Position numbers and translations under genes: made by a program. Shown one piece after another: positions 1-7,229 of a stretch of 64,000 bases of DNA (positions are counted from its first letter, which is position 1; the number at the start of each line of letters is the position of its first letter). The notes under the pieces were generated by a model. It saw nothing but the letters and a program-made list of their open reading frames with translations. It was not told the DNA's origin and made no database searches. The stretch spans positions 5,458 to 69,457 of the forward strand of contig CAZHTS010000017.1 in NCBI GenBank assembly GCA_964535315.1, in the 5' to 3' direction. The stretch comes from CAZHTS01 sp964535315 (GTDB lineage Bacteria; Chloroflexota; Anaerolineae; Anaerolineales; Anaerolineaceae).

Positions 1-133
1 CGCCCAACGCCATGCCGACCGAGAAGATGCCCACCGCAATCGAAAGCACTACCAGCAAACTGCGCACGCGGTTGCAGTTGATATCCTGCACCATCTTGCG
101 GAAGGGGGTGCTCGGCGCGGCGGGAGCGTTCAT
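1..133 (-). CDS. ABC transporter permease, FtsX/MacB-like, N-terminal fragment cut by the window edge
   Basis: Only the first 44 codons lie in the window; the gene runs off the left edge on the minus strand. The visible protein starts MNAPAAP, continues with an amphipathic stretch ending in NRVRS, and then enters a hydrophobic segment (LLVVLSIAVGIFSVGMALG). A short cytoplasmic tail followed by R-[ST]-LLVVLSIAVG is the typical start of FtsX/MacB-type permeases, which export or extract substrates using an ATPase partner. The start is supported by a promoter (TTGACA, 17 bp, GATAAT) whose -10 ends 9 nt before the ATG, so the mRNA would be essentially leaderless. The second half is not visible, so the subfamily is open. 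Confidence 0.7.
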   Translation of the reverse strand, partial: MNAPAAPSTPFRKMVQDINCNRVRSLLVVLSIAVGIFSVGMALG

Positions 134-142
134 GGTGTTTTA

Positions 143-171
143 ATTATCGCCCGAATTGCGTAAGTTGTCAA
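143..171 (-). promoter_or_regulatory. Promoter of the ABC permease
   Basis: On the minus strand a perfect -35 TTGACA (166-171) is followed after exactly 17 bp by GATAAT (143-148). The predicted transcription start falls about 3 nt before, or at, the ATG at 133, which leaves no room for a ribosome binding site. Confidence 0.75.
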
Positions 172-237
172 TGTTCGAAAAATACTAAACGATCCTTTTT
201 AAGCTCAACTACCCCCCTCAGCCTCAGGCGGCGTCAA

Positions 238-723
238 TCACACCGCGTTCCACTTCCCGAGCAGACGCTGCAACGTTTCGTCGAGCATCTCGGGGAGAAC
301 GCGGGTCTGTGAAACCGTCGTCATAAAATTGCTGTCGCCAGGCCAGCGCGGCACAACGTGAAAATGAAAGTGATCCGCCACGCCTGCTCCCGCCGCTGCG
401 CCGATATTGGCGCCCAGGTTGAAGGCCGGCGACTGGTAAGCCAATCGTAAGACCGCCATGCTATGGTTGATCAAATCCATAATCTCGGTGCGCGTCTCTA
501 CCGTTAAATCTTCCAACGACGGACGGTGAACGTAAGGTACCACCATCAGGTGACCGGTGGTATAGGGGAAACGATTGAGGATGACAAAGGCCAGCCTGCC
601 GCGTGCCACGATCAGGTTTTCAAAATCATTGTCTTGTTCGACTGCGCTGCAAAAAATGCAGCCGGGGGGTCGTTCGGATTGCAGGATGTATTTCATCCGC
701 CAGGGTGACCAGAGATGCTTCAT
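238..723 (-). CDS. HIT-family nucleotide hydrolase/phosphorylase (Ap4A phosphorylase-like)
   Basis: A 161-residue protein of the histidine triad superfamily, which hydrolyses or phosphorolyses dinucleoside polyphosphates and nucleotidyl-phosphoramidates in the cytoplasm. The catalytic triad H-F-H-F-H-V-V is at residues 118-124, and a CxxC pair (CIFC, 22-25) sits near the N-terminus as in zinc-containing bacterial HIT proteins. The opening MKHLWSPWRM matches the Ap4A phosphorylase-like branch. Full length for the family. The ATG is preceded by a GGGGAGGA ribosome binding site and, further up, by a -10-like TACAAT (755-760). It is monocistronic, separated from the upstream methyltransferase by a terminator. 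The family is certain; the substrate is not. Confidence 0.9.
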   Translation of the reverse strand: MKHLWSPWRMKYILQSERPPGCIFCSAVEQDNDFENLIVARGRLAFVILNRFPYTTGHLMVVPYVHRPSLEDLTVETRTEIMDLINHSMAVLRLAYQSPAFNLGANIGAAAGAGVADHFHFHVVPRWPGDSNFMTTVSQTRVLPEMLDETLQRLLGKWNAV

Positions 724-754
724 GGTTCCTCCCCTTTTTCAGATTTTACACAAG

Positions 755-760
755 ATTGTA
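755..760 (-). promoter_or_regulatory. Possible -10 box of the HIT gene
   Basis: TACAAT on the minus strand, about 30 nt before the HIT start codon. No convincing -35 is seen 16-18 bp upstream. Confidence 0.35.
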
Positions 761-809
761 GCAGAGAATGGGACGCGATGGAATAGCCTCAGGTTAGCGT
801 TTATTAAGG

Positions 810-847
810 AAAAAGACGCCGGCACGTTCAAGAGCCGGCGTCTTTTT
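810..847 (-). terminator. Rho-independent terminator overlapping the methyltransferase stop codon
   Basis: A perfect 14-bp stem (810-823 pairs with 834-847) with a 10-nt loop; on the minus strand it ends in a T-run. The upstream arm encodes the last residues of the methyltransferase (its stop is at 828-830), so the hairpin is partly coding sequence. Confidence 0.9.
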
Positions 848-1571
848 CCACCACCCAGAAATGCGAGAGGCCCAAAACACGCAGGGGCGTGCGCTCCAGG
901 GTCTGCAACACGGTGCGCAGGGCGCGTCCCAACGCCGGACGGCGGGCAATCATATTATCGTAGGCGCCAAAGACAACCGTACGCGTCACAAAGCGTACCG
1001 GCAGCGCGGCAAACAGGCGTTCCAGGTCGGCGCGGCTGTAGATGCGCACGTGCGGCGCCAGGCGGTCACGCCAGCGTCGCGGCAGGTAATTGACCAGCGG
1101 AATGTTGCCGAAATGATAACGCCCGCGCCAGTAAATGCCGTGCGTCTCGAAAGGATAGCCGCGGTTGGGGCAAAATAATACCAAGCGGCCGCCGGGGCGC
1201 AACGTACGTACGATCTCTTCCACCGCTAACCGGTCGTCCTGAACGTGTTCCAGCACCTCGTGGCTGAGCACCAGGTCAAAACAGGCATCCGGGAAGGGCA
1301 GGCGTTCACCCACAGCGCACACCACCTGTAATCCCATCTGTCCGGCCTGAGCGGCGCGCCCGGCCTCGATCTCCAACCCCACCGCCTGGCCGGCGGTCTC
1401 GCTCAAACGGCGCAAATACATCCCCACCCCACAGCCGTCCTCCAGGATACGCCCGCGCAGGCGCTCGCCCGCCGCGGCCCGGATCATCTCCAGGCGGCGT
1501 TCCTGACCGGCGCGCCACACATACGAAGGCTCGCCGCGCAGCGCCGCTTTTTGCAATTGTTGTTCATCCAT
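828..1571 (-). CDS. Class I SAM-dependent methyltransferase
   Basis: A 247-residue methyltransferase with motif I ILEDGCGVG at about residues 42-50, an acidic post-II position (VGLEIEAG), and the motif IV-like stretch FDLVLSHEVLEHV, as in the Methyltransf_11/25 group. The C-terminal third (HFGNIPLVNYLP and following) resembles methyltransferases acting on lipids or cell-surface intermediates. The substrate cannot be told from sequence. Its start codon lies inside the end of the ubiX fusion gene (8-bp overlap), so it is the last, translationally coupled gene of the kinase-menG-ubiX operon. Its end lies within a terminator stem. Confidence 0.85.
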   Translation of the reverse strand: MDEQQLQKAALRGEPSYVWRAGQERRLEMIRAAAGERLRGRILEDGCGVGMYLRRLSETAGQAVGLEIEAGRAAQAGQMGLQVVCAVGERLPFPDACFDLVLSHEVLEHVQDDRLAVEEIVRTLRPGGRLVLFCPNRGYPFETHGIYWRGRYHFGNIPLVNYLPRRWRDRLAPHVRIYSRADLERLFAALPVRFVTRTVVFGAYDNMIARRPALGRALRTVLQTLERTPLRVLGLSHFWVVEKDAGS

Positions 1572-2586
1572 CCGGCGTCCATTCCTCTTTGAAACCGAAG
1601 CCGCGCTGGTTGTCGATCAGGCGGATCCAGTCAGGGATAAAAGCGTAGAGCGCGTTGCGCGCTACGGCCTGCTCCAATCCTACCACAAAAGGAAACTTTG
1701 CAATGTACAACTGCCAGGCCTGCTCCCAGGCTGGGCCGGGCGCCAAGCGTTCCACCCGGCCGCGCAGTTGCAGCCCGCGAATCTGCCGCCAATCATTGGC
1801 CTCGGGCTGGATGGTAACCGCCGCCGCCGGATTGGCCGCCAGGTGACGGCCGTGCTGGCTGTCGGGGTCGGAAAAGAAATACAGGCGCCCTTGCTCGCCG
1901 GCGGCAAAATACAACGTGGCGGCGTGCGGTGCGCCATCGGAGCCGCGGGTCGCCAGCGTCATGGCCGGCAGGGCCAGCAAATCGGGCGGCGGGAAACCGC
2001 CAGCGGCGGCCGGGGCGGGGCGCAGCCCCTGCCAGCGGTGATACAACGTATTGTCGATCTGCAAACGCGCCAGCACACGCCCGACGAGCTGGTCAACCAG
2101 TTCATCCACGCTGTGCGGCCCGGCGTAAAAAGCCGGCACCGGAGGAAAGAGAACCGCCCCGGCGCGGGCAGCCAGATCCATCAGGCGGATATGCCCGCGG
2201 TGCAGCGGCGTCTCACGCACCACCAGCAGCAGCGGGCGGCCTTCCTTGAGCGTCACATCGGCGGCCCGGCTGAGCAGATCGGCGGCGTAACTGTTGGCAA
2301 TGGCCGAGAGCGTCTTGATCGAGCAAGGAATGACCACCATGCCATGCGTAACAAAAGACCCGGAGGCGATGGCCGCCCCAATGTCACGGTAGGGGTAAGA
2401 GACATCGGCCAGCGCCACAACATCCTCCACCCGCCAGCGCGTCTCCTGTTCGATCGTCAGCCGCGCCGCCGGGCTGAGCACCAGGTGCGTCTCGACCTCG
2501 CTGTCCTGCAAAGCCTGCAACAGGCGGATGCCCAAAATGACGCCGCTGCTGCCCGAAATGCCCACCACCAGGCGGCGCGTCTTCAT
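1564..2586 (-). CDS. ubiX: UbiX-type flavin prenyltransferase fused to a PNPOx-like flavin-binding domain
   Basis: A 340-residue two-domain protein. Residues 1-190 are a complete UbiX/Pad1 domain: GISGSSGVILGIRLL at 9-23, the central SFVTHGMVVIPCSIKTLSAIA, and the C-terminal RETPLHRGHIRLM. UbiX joins dimethylallyl phosphate to FMN to make the prenyl-FMN cofactor of UbiD decarboxylases. Residues from about 200 to 335 read as a pyridoxamine 5'-phosphate oxidase-like split-barrel domain (PAMTLATRGSDGAPHAATLYF, then FSDPDSQHGRHLAANP and WQLYIAKFPFV), a fold that usually binds FMN. UbiX is normally about 190-200 residues and free-standing, so the fusion is unusual. No UbiD is visible here. The start lies 3 nt beyond the menG stop, implying coupling. 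Confidence 0.85.
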   Translation of the reverse strand: MKTRRLVVGISGSSGVILGIRLLQALQDSEVETHLVLSPAARLTIEQETRWRVEDVVALADVSYPYRDIGAAIASGSFVTHGMVVIPCSIKTLSAIANSYAADLLSRAADVTLKEGRPLLLVVRETPLHRGHIRLMDLAARAGAVLFPPVPAFYAGPHSVDELVDQLVGRVLARLQIDNTLYHRWQGLRPAPAAAGGFPPPDLLALPAMTLATRGSDGAPHAATLYFAAGEQGRLYFFSDPDSQHGRHLAANPAAAVTIQPEANDWRQIRGLQLRGRVERLAPGPAWEQAWQLYIAKFPFVVGLEQAVARNALYAFIPDWIRLIDNQRGFGFKEEWTPDG

Positions 2587-2589
2587 GCG

Positions 2590-3285
2590 TTATTTGCGCC
2601 CCCAATGGATGGCGACGGTGCCCAGCATACGCCGCTCGAATTCCACCTGACAAAAACCGGCCGCCGCCAGGCGCACCAGCAGTTGCTCGGCGCTGAGGAA
2701 CTGCGCCGAAGAGGTCGGGAAATATACATACGCCTCGCGCTGGCCGGTGAGCAGCGTCCCCAGCAGTGGAATGACGTGGTTCATATGAAAGCGGATGAAA
2801 GGCGCCAGCAAGGAAGGCCGCAGGCGGGTGGTGTCCAGCGCCACCAGCCGGCCGCCGGGCTTGAGGACACGGTACTGTTCGGCCAGCGCCTGCGCCAGAT
2901 CGGACACGTTGCGCAGCAAAAAGCCCGACACGACGGCGTCAAAGGTATGATCGGGAAAAGGCAGGTGCAGGGCATCGGCCGCCGACCAGTGCAGCGCCGG
3001 CCCCGGCCGGCGTTGGCCGGCGCGCATCATCGCCAGGGTAAAATCGGCCGCCGTCACCCGGGCGCCGGGCGTCTGGCGTAAGGCTTCGCGCCCCAGGTCG
3101 CCGGTGCCGGCCCCCAGGTCGAGCAGGTGCCCCCCGGCAGGAAGCTGCGCCCGTTTGATGACCGCCCGCCGCCAGGATTGATCCTGTCCGGCGCTCATCA
3201 AACGGTTCATCAGGTCGTAGCGGGCGGCGATGCGCGTAAACATCGCCTGGACGTAACGGCCCTTCTCGTCAGTTGTTGCGTTCAT
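2590..3285 (-). CDS. menG: Demethylmenaquinone methyltransferase (UbiE/MenG family)
   Basis: A 231-residue class I methyltransferase expected to carry out the last step of menaquinone synthesis, C-methylation of demethylmenaquinone by SAM. Diagnostic features are the N-terminal signature VQAMFTRIAARYDLMNRLMS, then W-R, motif I LLDLGAGTGDLG, PFPDHTFDAVVSGFLLRNV, and YRVLKPGGRLVALDTTR. An in-frame extension to 3456 exists but lies wholly inside the kinase gene and does not resemble the family, so the ATG at 3283-3285 is chosen. This start overlaps the end of the histidine kinase by 17 bp, placing menG second in the operon, directly before ubiX. Confidence 0.92.
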   Translation of the reverse strand: MNATTDEKGRYVQAMFTRIAARYDLMNRLMSAGQDQSWRRAVIKRAQLPAGGHLLDLGAGTGDLGREALRQTPGARVTAADFTLAMMRAGQRRPGPALHWSAADALHLPFPDHTFDAVVSGFLLRNVSDLAQALAEQYRVLKPGGRLVALDTTRLRPSLLAPFIRFHMNHVIPLLGTLLTGQREAYVYFPTSSAQFLSAEQLLVRLAAAGFCQVEFERRMLGTVAIHWGRK

Positions 3286-4948
3286 ACGGCACCCAGGCCA
3301 GCATGGTGGTCCCGGCGCCCGGCTCGGAGGTAATTTCCACCTCACCGCCCACGTTGCGCGAGCGGGTGAGCATGTTCGACAGGCCGTGCCCCAGGCTGAC
3401 GCGCACTCGCCCCGAATCAAATCCGCGCCCATCGTCGTGCACCTCGAGCAAAACACGCTCCTCGGTCATCCACAGAGAAATCTCCACCCGCCGGGCGCGG
3501 GCGTGCTTGGCCACGTTGGCCAGCGCCTCCTGGCAAATGTGGAAGAGGGCCACGGCCTCGGCTTCGGGCAGTTTGAGATCCGCCTCACTTGGGATGGTGA
3601 ACTGAACGTCGAGCAGTGTATTGGCGCGGAATTCGGTCACCAGGCGATTGAGACCCTGTAACAGGTTCTGGTTGTTAAGCTGGCGCGGGCGCAGATCGAG
3701 GATGTAGGCGCGGATGTCGCGGATGGTGCTGTTCAGGTCAGCGGTGGCCTGTTCGATACGCTGGCGGGCGGCCACCGTATCCTCACTCAGCAACAGGCGC
3801 GCGTGTTCGAGCGTCAAACCGACGGCATAAATCGATTGGATGATGCCGTCGTGTAAATCCATGCCGATGCGCTCGCGCTCCTCGAGCACCGCCAGGCGGC
3901 GGCCCTGCACATTGAGGCGCACACTCTCGACCGCCATGCCCACCCACGAACTGATCGCCGCCAGGTAATGTAATTCCAGTTCGTCGAGCGGCTGCGGGTG
4001 CAGGGTGGCCACACACAACACGCCCACCACCCCACGCCGGCCGCTGAAGGGCGTGATCGCCACCTGCTGGATACCGCTTTCAACCACGCTGCGATGCAGA
4101 TGATGGTCGACGCCGGCGCGGATGCACAACAACTGCGGCTGCCCCTGGCGCGCCGCCTGACCGATCAGGCCCTCGCCAATGGTGTACTGACTGTGATCCC
4201 ACAGGCGGGCGACAAGTTCGCCGCGATGCAGCACCAGCTTGAGCGCCCGGCCGTCTTCCTGCCGCAAAAAAACCTCACCCACTTCGAGGTGCAGGTAATC
4301 CATCACCTGGGTGAGCGCCTGCTCGATGATCTGCTCTACGTCGGCAGAAGAAGCCAGGGTGGAGGCCAGCTGGTTGAGCTGCGCCAGATTCTCGTTGCGA
4401 CGGGTGAGGATGCGATCGCGCTGGATCAATTCCTTATATAAACGGGCGTTGGCAATCGCCACGGCGGCGTACGCCGCCAGCATCTCAATCACCTGTTCAT
4501 CGTCGCTGCTGAATTCGGCCGCGTCGATTTTATCGGTCAGATAAATCTGGCCCAGCGTTTGTTCGCCCTGGCGGATCGGAACGCCGAGGAAGGAAGTCAT
4601 CGGCGGGTGCTGCTCAGGAAAACCGGCGCTGCGCGGGTCAGCGGCGATATTCGCCAGGCGAATGGGGCGCTCCGAGCGCATCAGCGCACCGATCAGGCCC
4701 AATCCGACCGGCGGGTGCGGCATACGCGCCACTTCTTCCGGGCTCATACCAATCGGGATGAAGTGCTCCAGGCTGCCGGTTGGCCCCAGCACCCCCACAG
4801 CGGCGTAGCGCGCCCCAGCCTGCTCGCAGGCCAATGTGGCAATGCGCTGCAGGAGCGACTCGAGCGAAATATCCTGTACCAGGTCCAGGCTGGCGCGATG
4901 TAAGGCCGCCAGTCGTTCCTCAAGTTGTTCGCGCGTCAGTTCCACCAT
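3269..4948 (-). CDS. GAF-GAF sensor histidine kinase, NarL-system type
   Basis: A 559-residue soluble kinase with no membrane segments. Two GAF domains (roughly residues 20-170 and 190-340) precede a HisKA_3 dimerisation domain containing the phosphoacceptor motif ERERIGMDLHDGIIQSIY, then an HATPase_c domain with CQEALANVAKHARA (N box) and DDGRGFD (G1 box). Such kinases normally pair with NarL/LuxR-type regulators; none is adjacent. A TTG giving 16 more residues lies inside the promoter, so the ATG at 4948, preceded by GAGGG, is the start. The gene leads an overlapping operon with menG, the ubiX fusion and a methyltransferase. The GAF ligand is unknown. Confidence 0.9.
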   Translation of the reverse strand: MVELTREQLEERLAALHRASLDLVQDISLESLLQRIATLACEQAGARYAAVGVLGPTGSLEHFIPIGMSPEEVARMPHPPVGLGLIGALMRSERPIRLANIAADPRSAGFPEQHPPMTSFLGVPIRQGEQTLGQIYLTDKIDAAEFSSDDEQVIEMLAAYAAVAIANARLYKELIQRDRILTRRNENLAQLNQLASTLASSADVEQIIEQALTQVMDYLHLEVGEVFLRQEDGRALKLVLHRGELVARLWDHSQYTIGEGLIGQAARQGQPQLLCIRAGVDHHLHRSVVESGIQQVAITPFSGRRGVVGVLCVATLHPQPLDELELHYLAAISSWVGMAVESVRLNVQGRRLAVLEERERIGMDLHDGIIQSIYAVGLTLEHARLLLSEDTVAARQRIEQATADLNSTIRDIRAYILDLRPRQLNNQNLLQGLNRLVTEFRANTLLDVQFTIPSEADLKLPEAEAVALFHICQEALANVAKHARARRVEISLWMTEERVLLEVHDDGRGFDSGRVRVSLGHGLSNMLTRSRNVGGEVEITSEPGAGTTMLAWVPYERNN

Positions 4949-4967
4949 GCATACCCTCGCCGTATTA

Positions 4968-4996
4968 ATTGTACCGAATTCCTCCATTTTCGTCAA
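4968..4996 (-). promoter_or_regulatory. Promoter of the kinase-menG-ubiX operon
   Basis: Minus-strand TTGACG (4991-4996), 17 bp, TACAAT (4968-4973), about 20 nt before the ATG at 4948. Its position rules out the longer TTG start of the kinase. Confidence 0.75.
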
Positions 4997-5037
4997 ATTT
5001 TACCGGCTCATTCCCGGGAAAAGATTCTACACCCGGC

Positions 5038-5066
5038 TTGTAACGGCAGGCGCCAAATCGTATAAT
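5038..5066 (+). promoter_or_regulatory. Promoter of the molybdopterin oxidoreductase gene
   Basis: TTGTAA (5038-5043), 17 bp, perfect TATAAT (5061-5066). The predicted start at about 5073 coincides with the GGAGG ribosome binding site, so the 5' UTR is only about 10 nt. Confidence 0.75.
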
Positions 5067-5082
5067 AAAGGTGGAGGTTATC

Positions 5083-5715
5083 ATGTTTGATCGTTTTCGT
5101 TCCCAAAATGAATCCCGGCGTTCCGGCGAAGGGCGCCTGCCGCCCGGCCAGACGCTGACACAAAAATTTCCCGTCCTGCATTACGGCCCCACCCCGGCTT
5201 TCAATCCGGCGGCCTGGGATTTTAGCGTATGGGGCGAGGTGGAACAACCGCTGCGCCTGAGTTGGGAGGCCTTCAACCAACTGCCGCGCGCCCGCCTGGT
5301 GCTCGATCTACATTGCGTCACCCACTGGAGCAAGCTGGACACGCAGTGGGAAGGGGTATCGCTGCGCACACTGGTCGAGCAAGGATTGATCAAACCGCGG
5401 CCAGCGGCGGCCTTCGTCGTGCAACACGCCGAATACGGTTTCACCGCCAACCTGCCGCTTGAGGTGGCGTTACAGGAAAACTTTCTGCTGGCCACCCGCT
5501 ACAACGGCGAACCGCTCAGCCCGGATCACGGTTACCCGCTGCGCGGCGTGATTGGCGCCATCCCCGGCCGGCCAGAACTGAAAACACCTTACCTGTGGAA
5601 AGGCGCCAAGTGGCTGCGCGGGCTGGAGTTTTTGAGCCGCGACCGGCTGGGTTTCTGGGAGCAGGCCGGCTACCATAACGAAGCCGATGTGTGGAAAGAG
5701 CAGCGTTTCGCCTGA
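5083..5715 (+). CDS. Sulfite oxidase/YedY-like molybdopterin-dependent oxidoreductase domain protein
   Basis: A 210-residue protein consisting almost entirely of an oxidoreductase molybdopterin-binding domain. The presumed Mo-ligating cysteine is Cys78 in LDLHCVTHWSKLDTQWEGV, followed by the typical GVSLRTLVEQ, EYGFTANLPLE and DHGYPLRGVI segments and the terminal KWLRGLEFL. No signal peptide, twin-arginine motif, heme or dimerisation domain is visible, so it looks like the compact cytoplasmic form of the family. The ATG at 5083 is preceded by GGAGG; a GTG 12 nt earlier overlaps that site and is rejected. It is monocistronic with its own promoter. The substrate is unknown. Confidence 0.88.
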   Translation: MFDRFRSQNESRRSGEGRLPPGQTLTQKFPVLHYGPTPAFNPAAWDFSVWGEVEQPLRLSWEAFNQLPRARLVLDLHCVTHWSKLDTQWEGVSLRTLVEQGLIKPRPAAAFVVQHAEYGFTANLPLEVALQENFLLATRYNGEPLSPDHGYPLRGVIGAIPGRPELKTPYLWKGAKWLRGLEFLSRDRLGFWEQAGYHNEADVWKEQRFA

Positions 5716-6009
5716 AACACAGTGACTCCGGGCAAAATGTCACCAATTTGCGCCAAAAATGAAACTTTTTGGCCACCACATACGTTAACAATATAGATAG
5801 TTGTACCTTACAAAACCGATGAGTCGCAGCGCCGGATGGCTGGATACAATAAAAGTGTAGGGGGAGCTCCCCCGCACCCATAACGCTGCCCGAAAACTCG
5901 TTCCTTTTCAACCCGAATCCACGCGACACGTTTTGAACGGATCGGGGTTATAGAGTCAATAACGGTTTGCGGCTCACTCATTGGCAGGTTGTTTTGATGG
6001 AGGTGGCGT
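5716..6009. other. Intergenic region with a GC-rich palindrome
   Basis: No convincing gene. A -10-like TACAAT (5845-5850) is followed by the perfect 14-bp palindrome GGGGGAGCTCCCCC (5860-5873), placed where transcription would start. The rest shows no clear motif until the small ORF at 6010. Confidence 0.4.
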
Positions 6010-6093
6010 ATGTTCGTCTATGTTGTGGTAGCGGCCTTTTGTGTTTTATTCGGCGCCCTGAGCCTGGCGGGTTTGCAGTCTTCCGATCTGTAA
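6010..6093 (+). CDS. 27-residue single-pass membrane peptide (hypothetical)
   Basis: A very short ORF that begins MFVYVVVAAFCVLFGALSLA and ends GLQSSDL. It is one continuous hydrophobic helix of about 20 residues with a short polar tail. The ATG has a clear ribosome binding site (GGAGG, 6 nt spacing), and the gene is followed by two hairpins before the convergent DinB gene. I do not recognise a family. Small single-span peptides of this kind often modulate a larger membrane protein, but nothing here shows a partner. Support rests on the ribosome binding site and composition alone. Confidence 0.45.
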   Translation: MFVYVVVAAFCVLFGALSLAGLQSSDL

Positions 6094-6139
6094 ACATGTC
6101 GCTTTATTGCGCCCATCGCATTCATTTTCAATTCGAGGT

Positions 6140-6163
6140 CACCGGGTAAAAAATCTCCCGGTG
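6140..6163 (+). terminator. Hairpin downstream of the small membrane peptide
   Basis: CACCGGG (6140-6146) pairs with CCCGGTG (6157-6163). No T-tract follows, so termination would be weak. Confidence 0.4.
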
Positions 6164-6187
6164 GCTTCGGCGCGCCCAACCTCTACT

Positions 6188-6214
6188 CACAACCGCCCCG
6201 AGGGGGCGGTTGTG
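6188..6214. terminator. Bidirectional terminator-like hairpin between convergent genes
   Basis: A 12-bp stem (6188-6199 with 6203-6214) around a 3-nt loop, mostly C/G, between the small peptide and the convergent DinB gene. It is followed by GTTTAAA rather than a clean T-run. Confidence 0.6.
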
Positions 6215-6234
6215 GTTTAAAGTCAGGATTGCGT

Positions 6235-6942
6235 TTAATCGCTGGCGACCAACAACTTGCGGATGTGCTCGCGGTGGTCGATCTCGTGCCATAAGACGCG
6301 GCGCAGCAGCTTGCGCGGCCCCCAGAATTCACCCTGCTTGCCCAACACCTTTTCCGCCCCGACCAGTTCGGGCAGCACAGCGTTCAGGCGGGTGCGGGTG
6401 TACGCCAGGCGTTCCAGTTCGTTTTCGGGCAGGGCTTCACGCTCGCAGCCTGCCAGGTCGAGGCGATCCAGGTACCACCACTCGGCGTTGGCCACGTGAC
6501 GCAGCAAACCGCGGATGCTCAGGCGTTCTTTGGGGTACTGGGCGTCCAGGCGGTCGTCCGGCAGTCCGGCGACCGTCGCCAGCAAATCGGTGCGGCTCCA
6601 CTCCAGCAGACGCAGCCCGCGCGCCACTTCTTCGGCCTGCAACGGCTTCCAGTCGTGACGGAACCAGGCGTTGACCTCGCGCCCCTCGACATCCAGATCG
6701 TAGCGATCGTTAATCGAATAGCCTTCCCACACTTCTGCCAGGCGCACGTCGAAATCGCCCAACTCCGGAACAGCGGCGGGGTCGTGCCCGGCGATCCAGG
6801 CCTGGTAAGCCACCAACGCCTGTGGGGCGCTCACCAGAGCGATCGGGCCGTCCACCCCGTAGGCAAAACAGCCAGGATAATCCAGCGCCCAGGCAATCGA
6901 GCGCCTTTCCGTATTGTTCTCCAAACCGATCAAAACACGCAT
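6235..6942 (-). CDS. HicB-like N-terminal domain fused to a DinB-like four-helix metal-binding protein
   Basis: A 235-residue protein. Residues 1-60 (MRVLIGLENNTERRSIAWA, then LDYPGCFAYG) resemble the HicB-type partial RNase-H-like fold of antitoxin proteins. Residues from about 85 onward form a DinB-like four-helix bundle with the expected metal-ligand histidines in LLRHVANAEWWYLDRL and LWHEIDHREHIRKL. DinB-like proteins include thiol-dependent S-transferases and hydrolases (DinB/YfiT superfamily); the reaction here is not predictable. No HicA toxin is adjacent. The ATG follows an AGGAGAGGA site. A CAATAC-CT-GTATTG inverted repeat lies upstream (7003-7016). Confidence 0.75.
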   Translation of the reverse strand: MRVLIGLENNTERRSIAWALDYPGCFAYGVDGPIALVSAPQALVAYQAWIAGHDPAAVPELGDFDVRLAEVWEGYSINDRYDLDVEGREVNAWFRHDWKPLQAEEVARGLRLLEWSRTDLLATVAGLPDDRLDAQYPKERLSIRGLLRHVANAEWWYLDRLDLAGCEREALPENELERLAYTRTRLNAVLPELVGAEKVLGKQGEFWGPRKLLRRVLWHEIDHREHIRKLLVASD

Positions 6943-7002
6943 CTTCTTCCTCTCCTGAATCAGCCGTCCGAATCAGCCGCACAAGGCGTTTCACGTTCGT
7001 TT

Positions 7003-7016
7003 CAATACCTGTATTG
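7003..7016. promoter_or_regulatory. Possible operator upstream of the DinB gene
   Basis: Inverted repeat CAATAC-CT-GTATTG, directly beside a minus-strand TACAAT, between the divergent DinB and PHP genes. Confidence 0.35.
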
Positions 7017-7229
7017 TATATCAATTCGGTGTTTCGCTGATCCATTCCGGCGTACAGTTTGTTTACAATCTCTGAACAAAATCTTAACCGCCCTTACGCC
7101 ACAACTTAACGACCGCGCCTTAGACTGAGAACGATGCACACAGACAACCTCTCCGCAGCCGCACCAGACCGCCCGGCCCATGCCATTCACGTCTGCTGCA
7201 CTGCGTCCCATATTCAAGGATAAAACATC

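Noticed and set aside
1768..3081. 437-codon plus-strand frame opposite ubiX and menG
   Set aside because: The opposite strand has clear enzyme motifs throughout; this product is Arg/Gln/Gly low-complexity.
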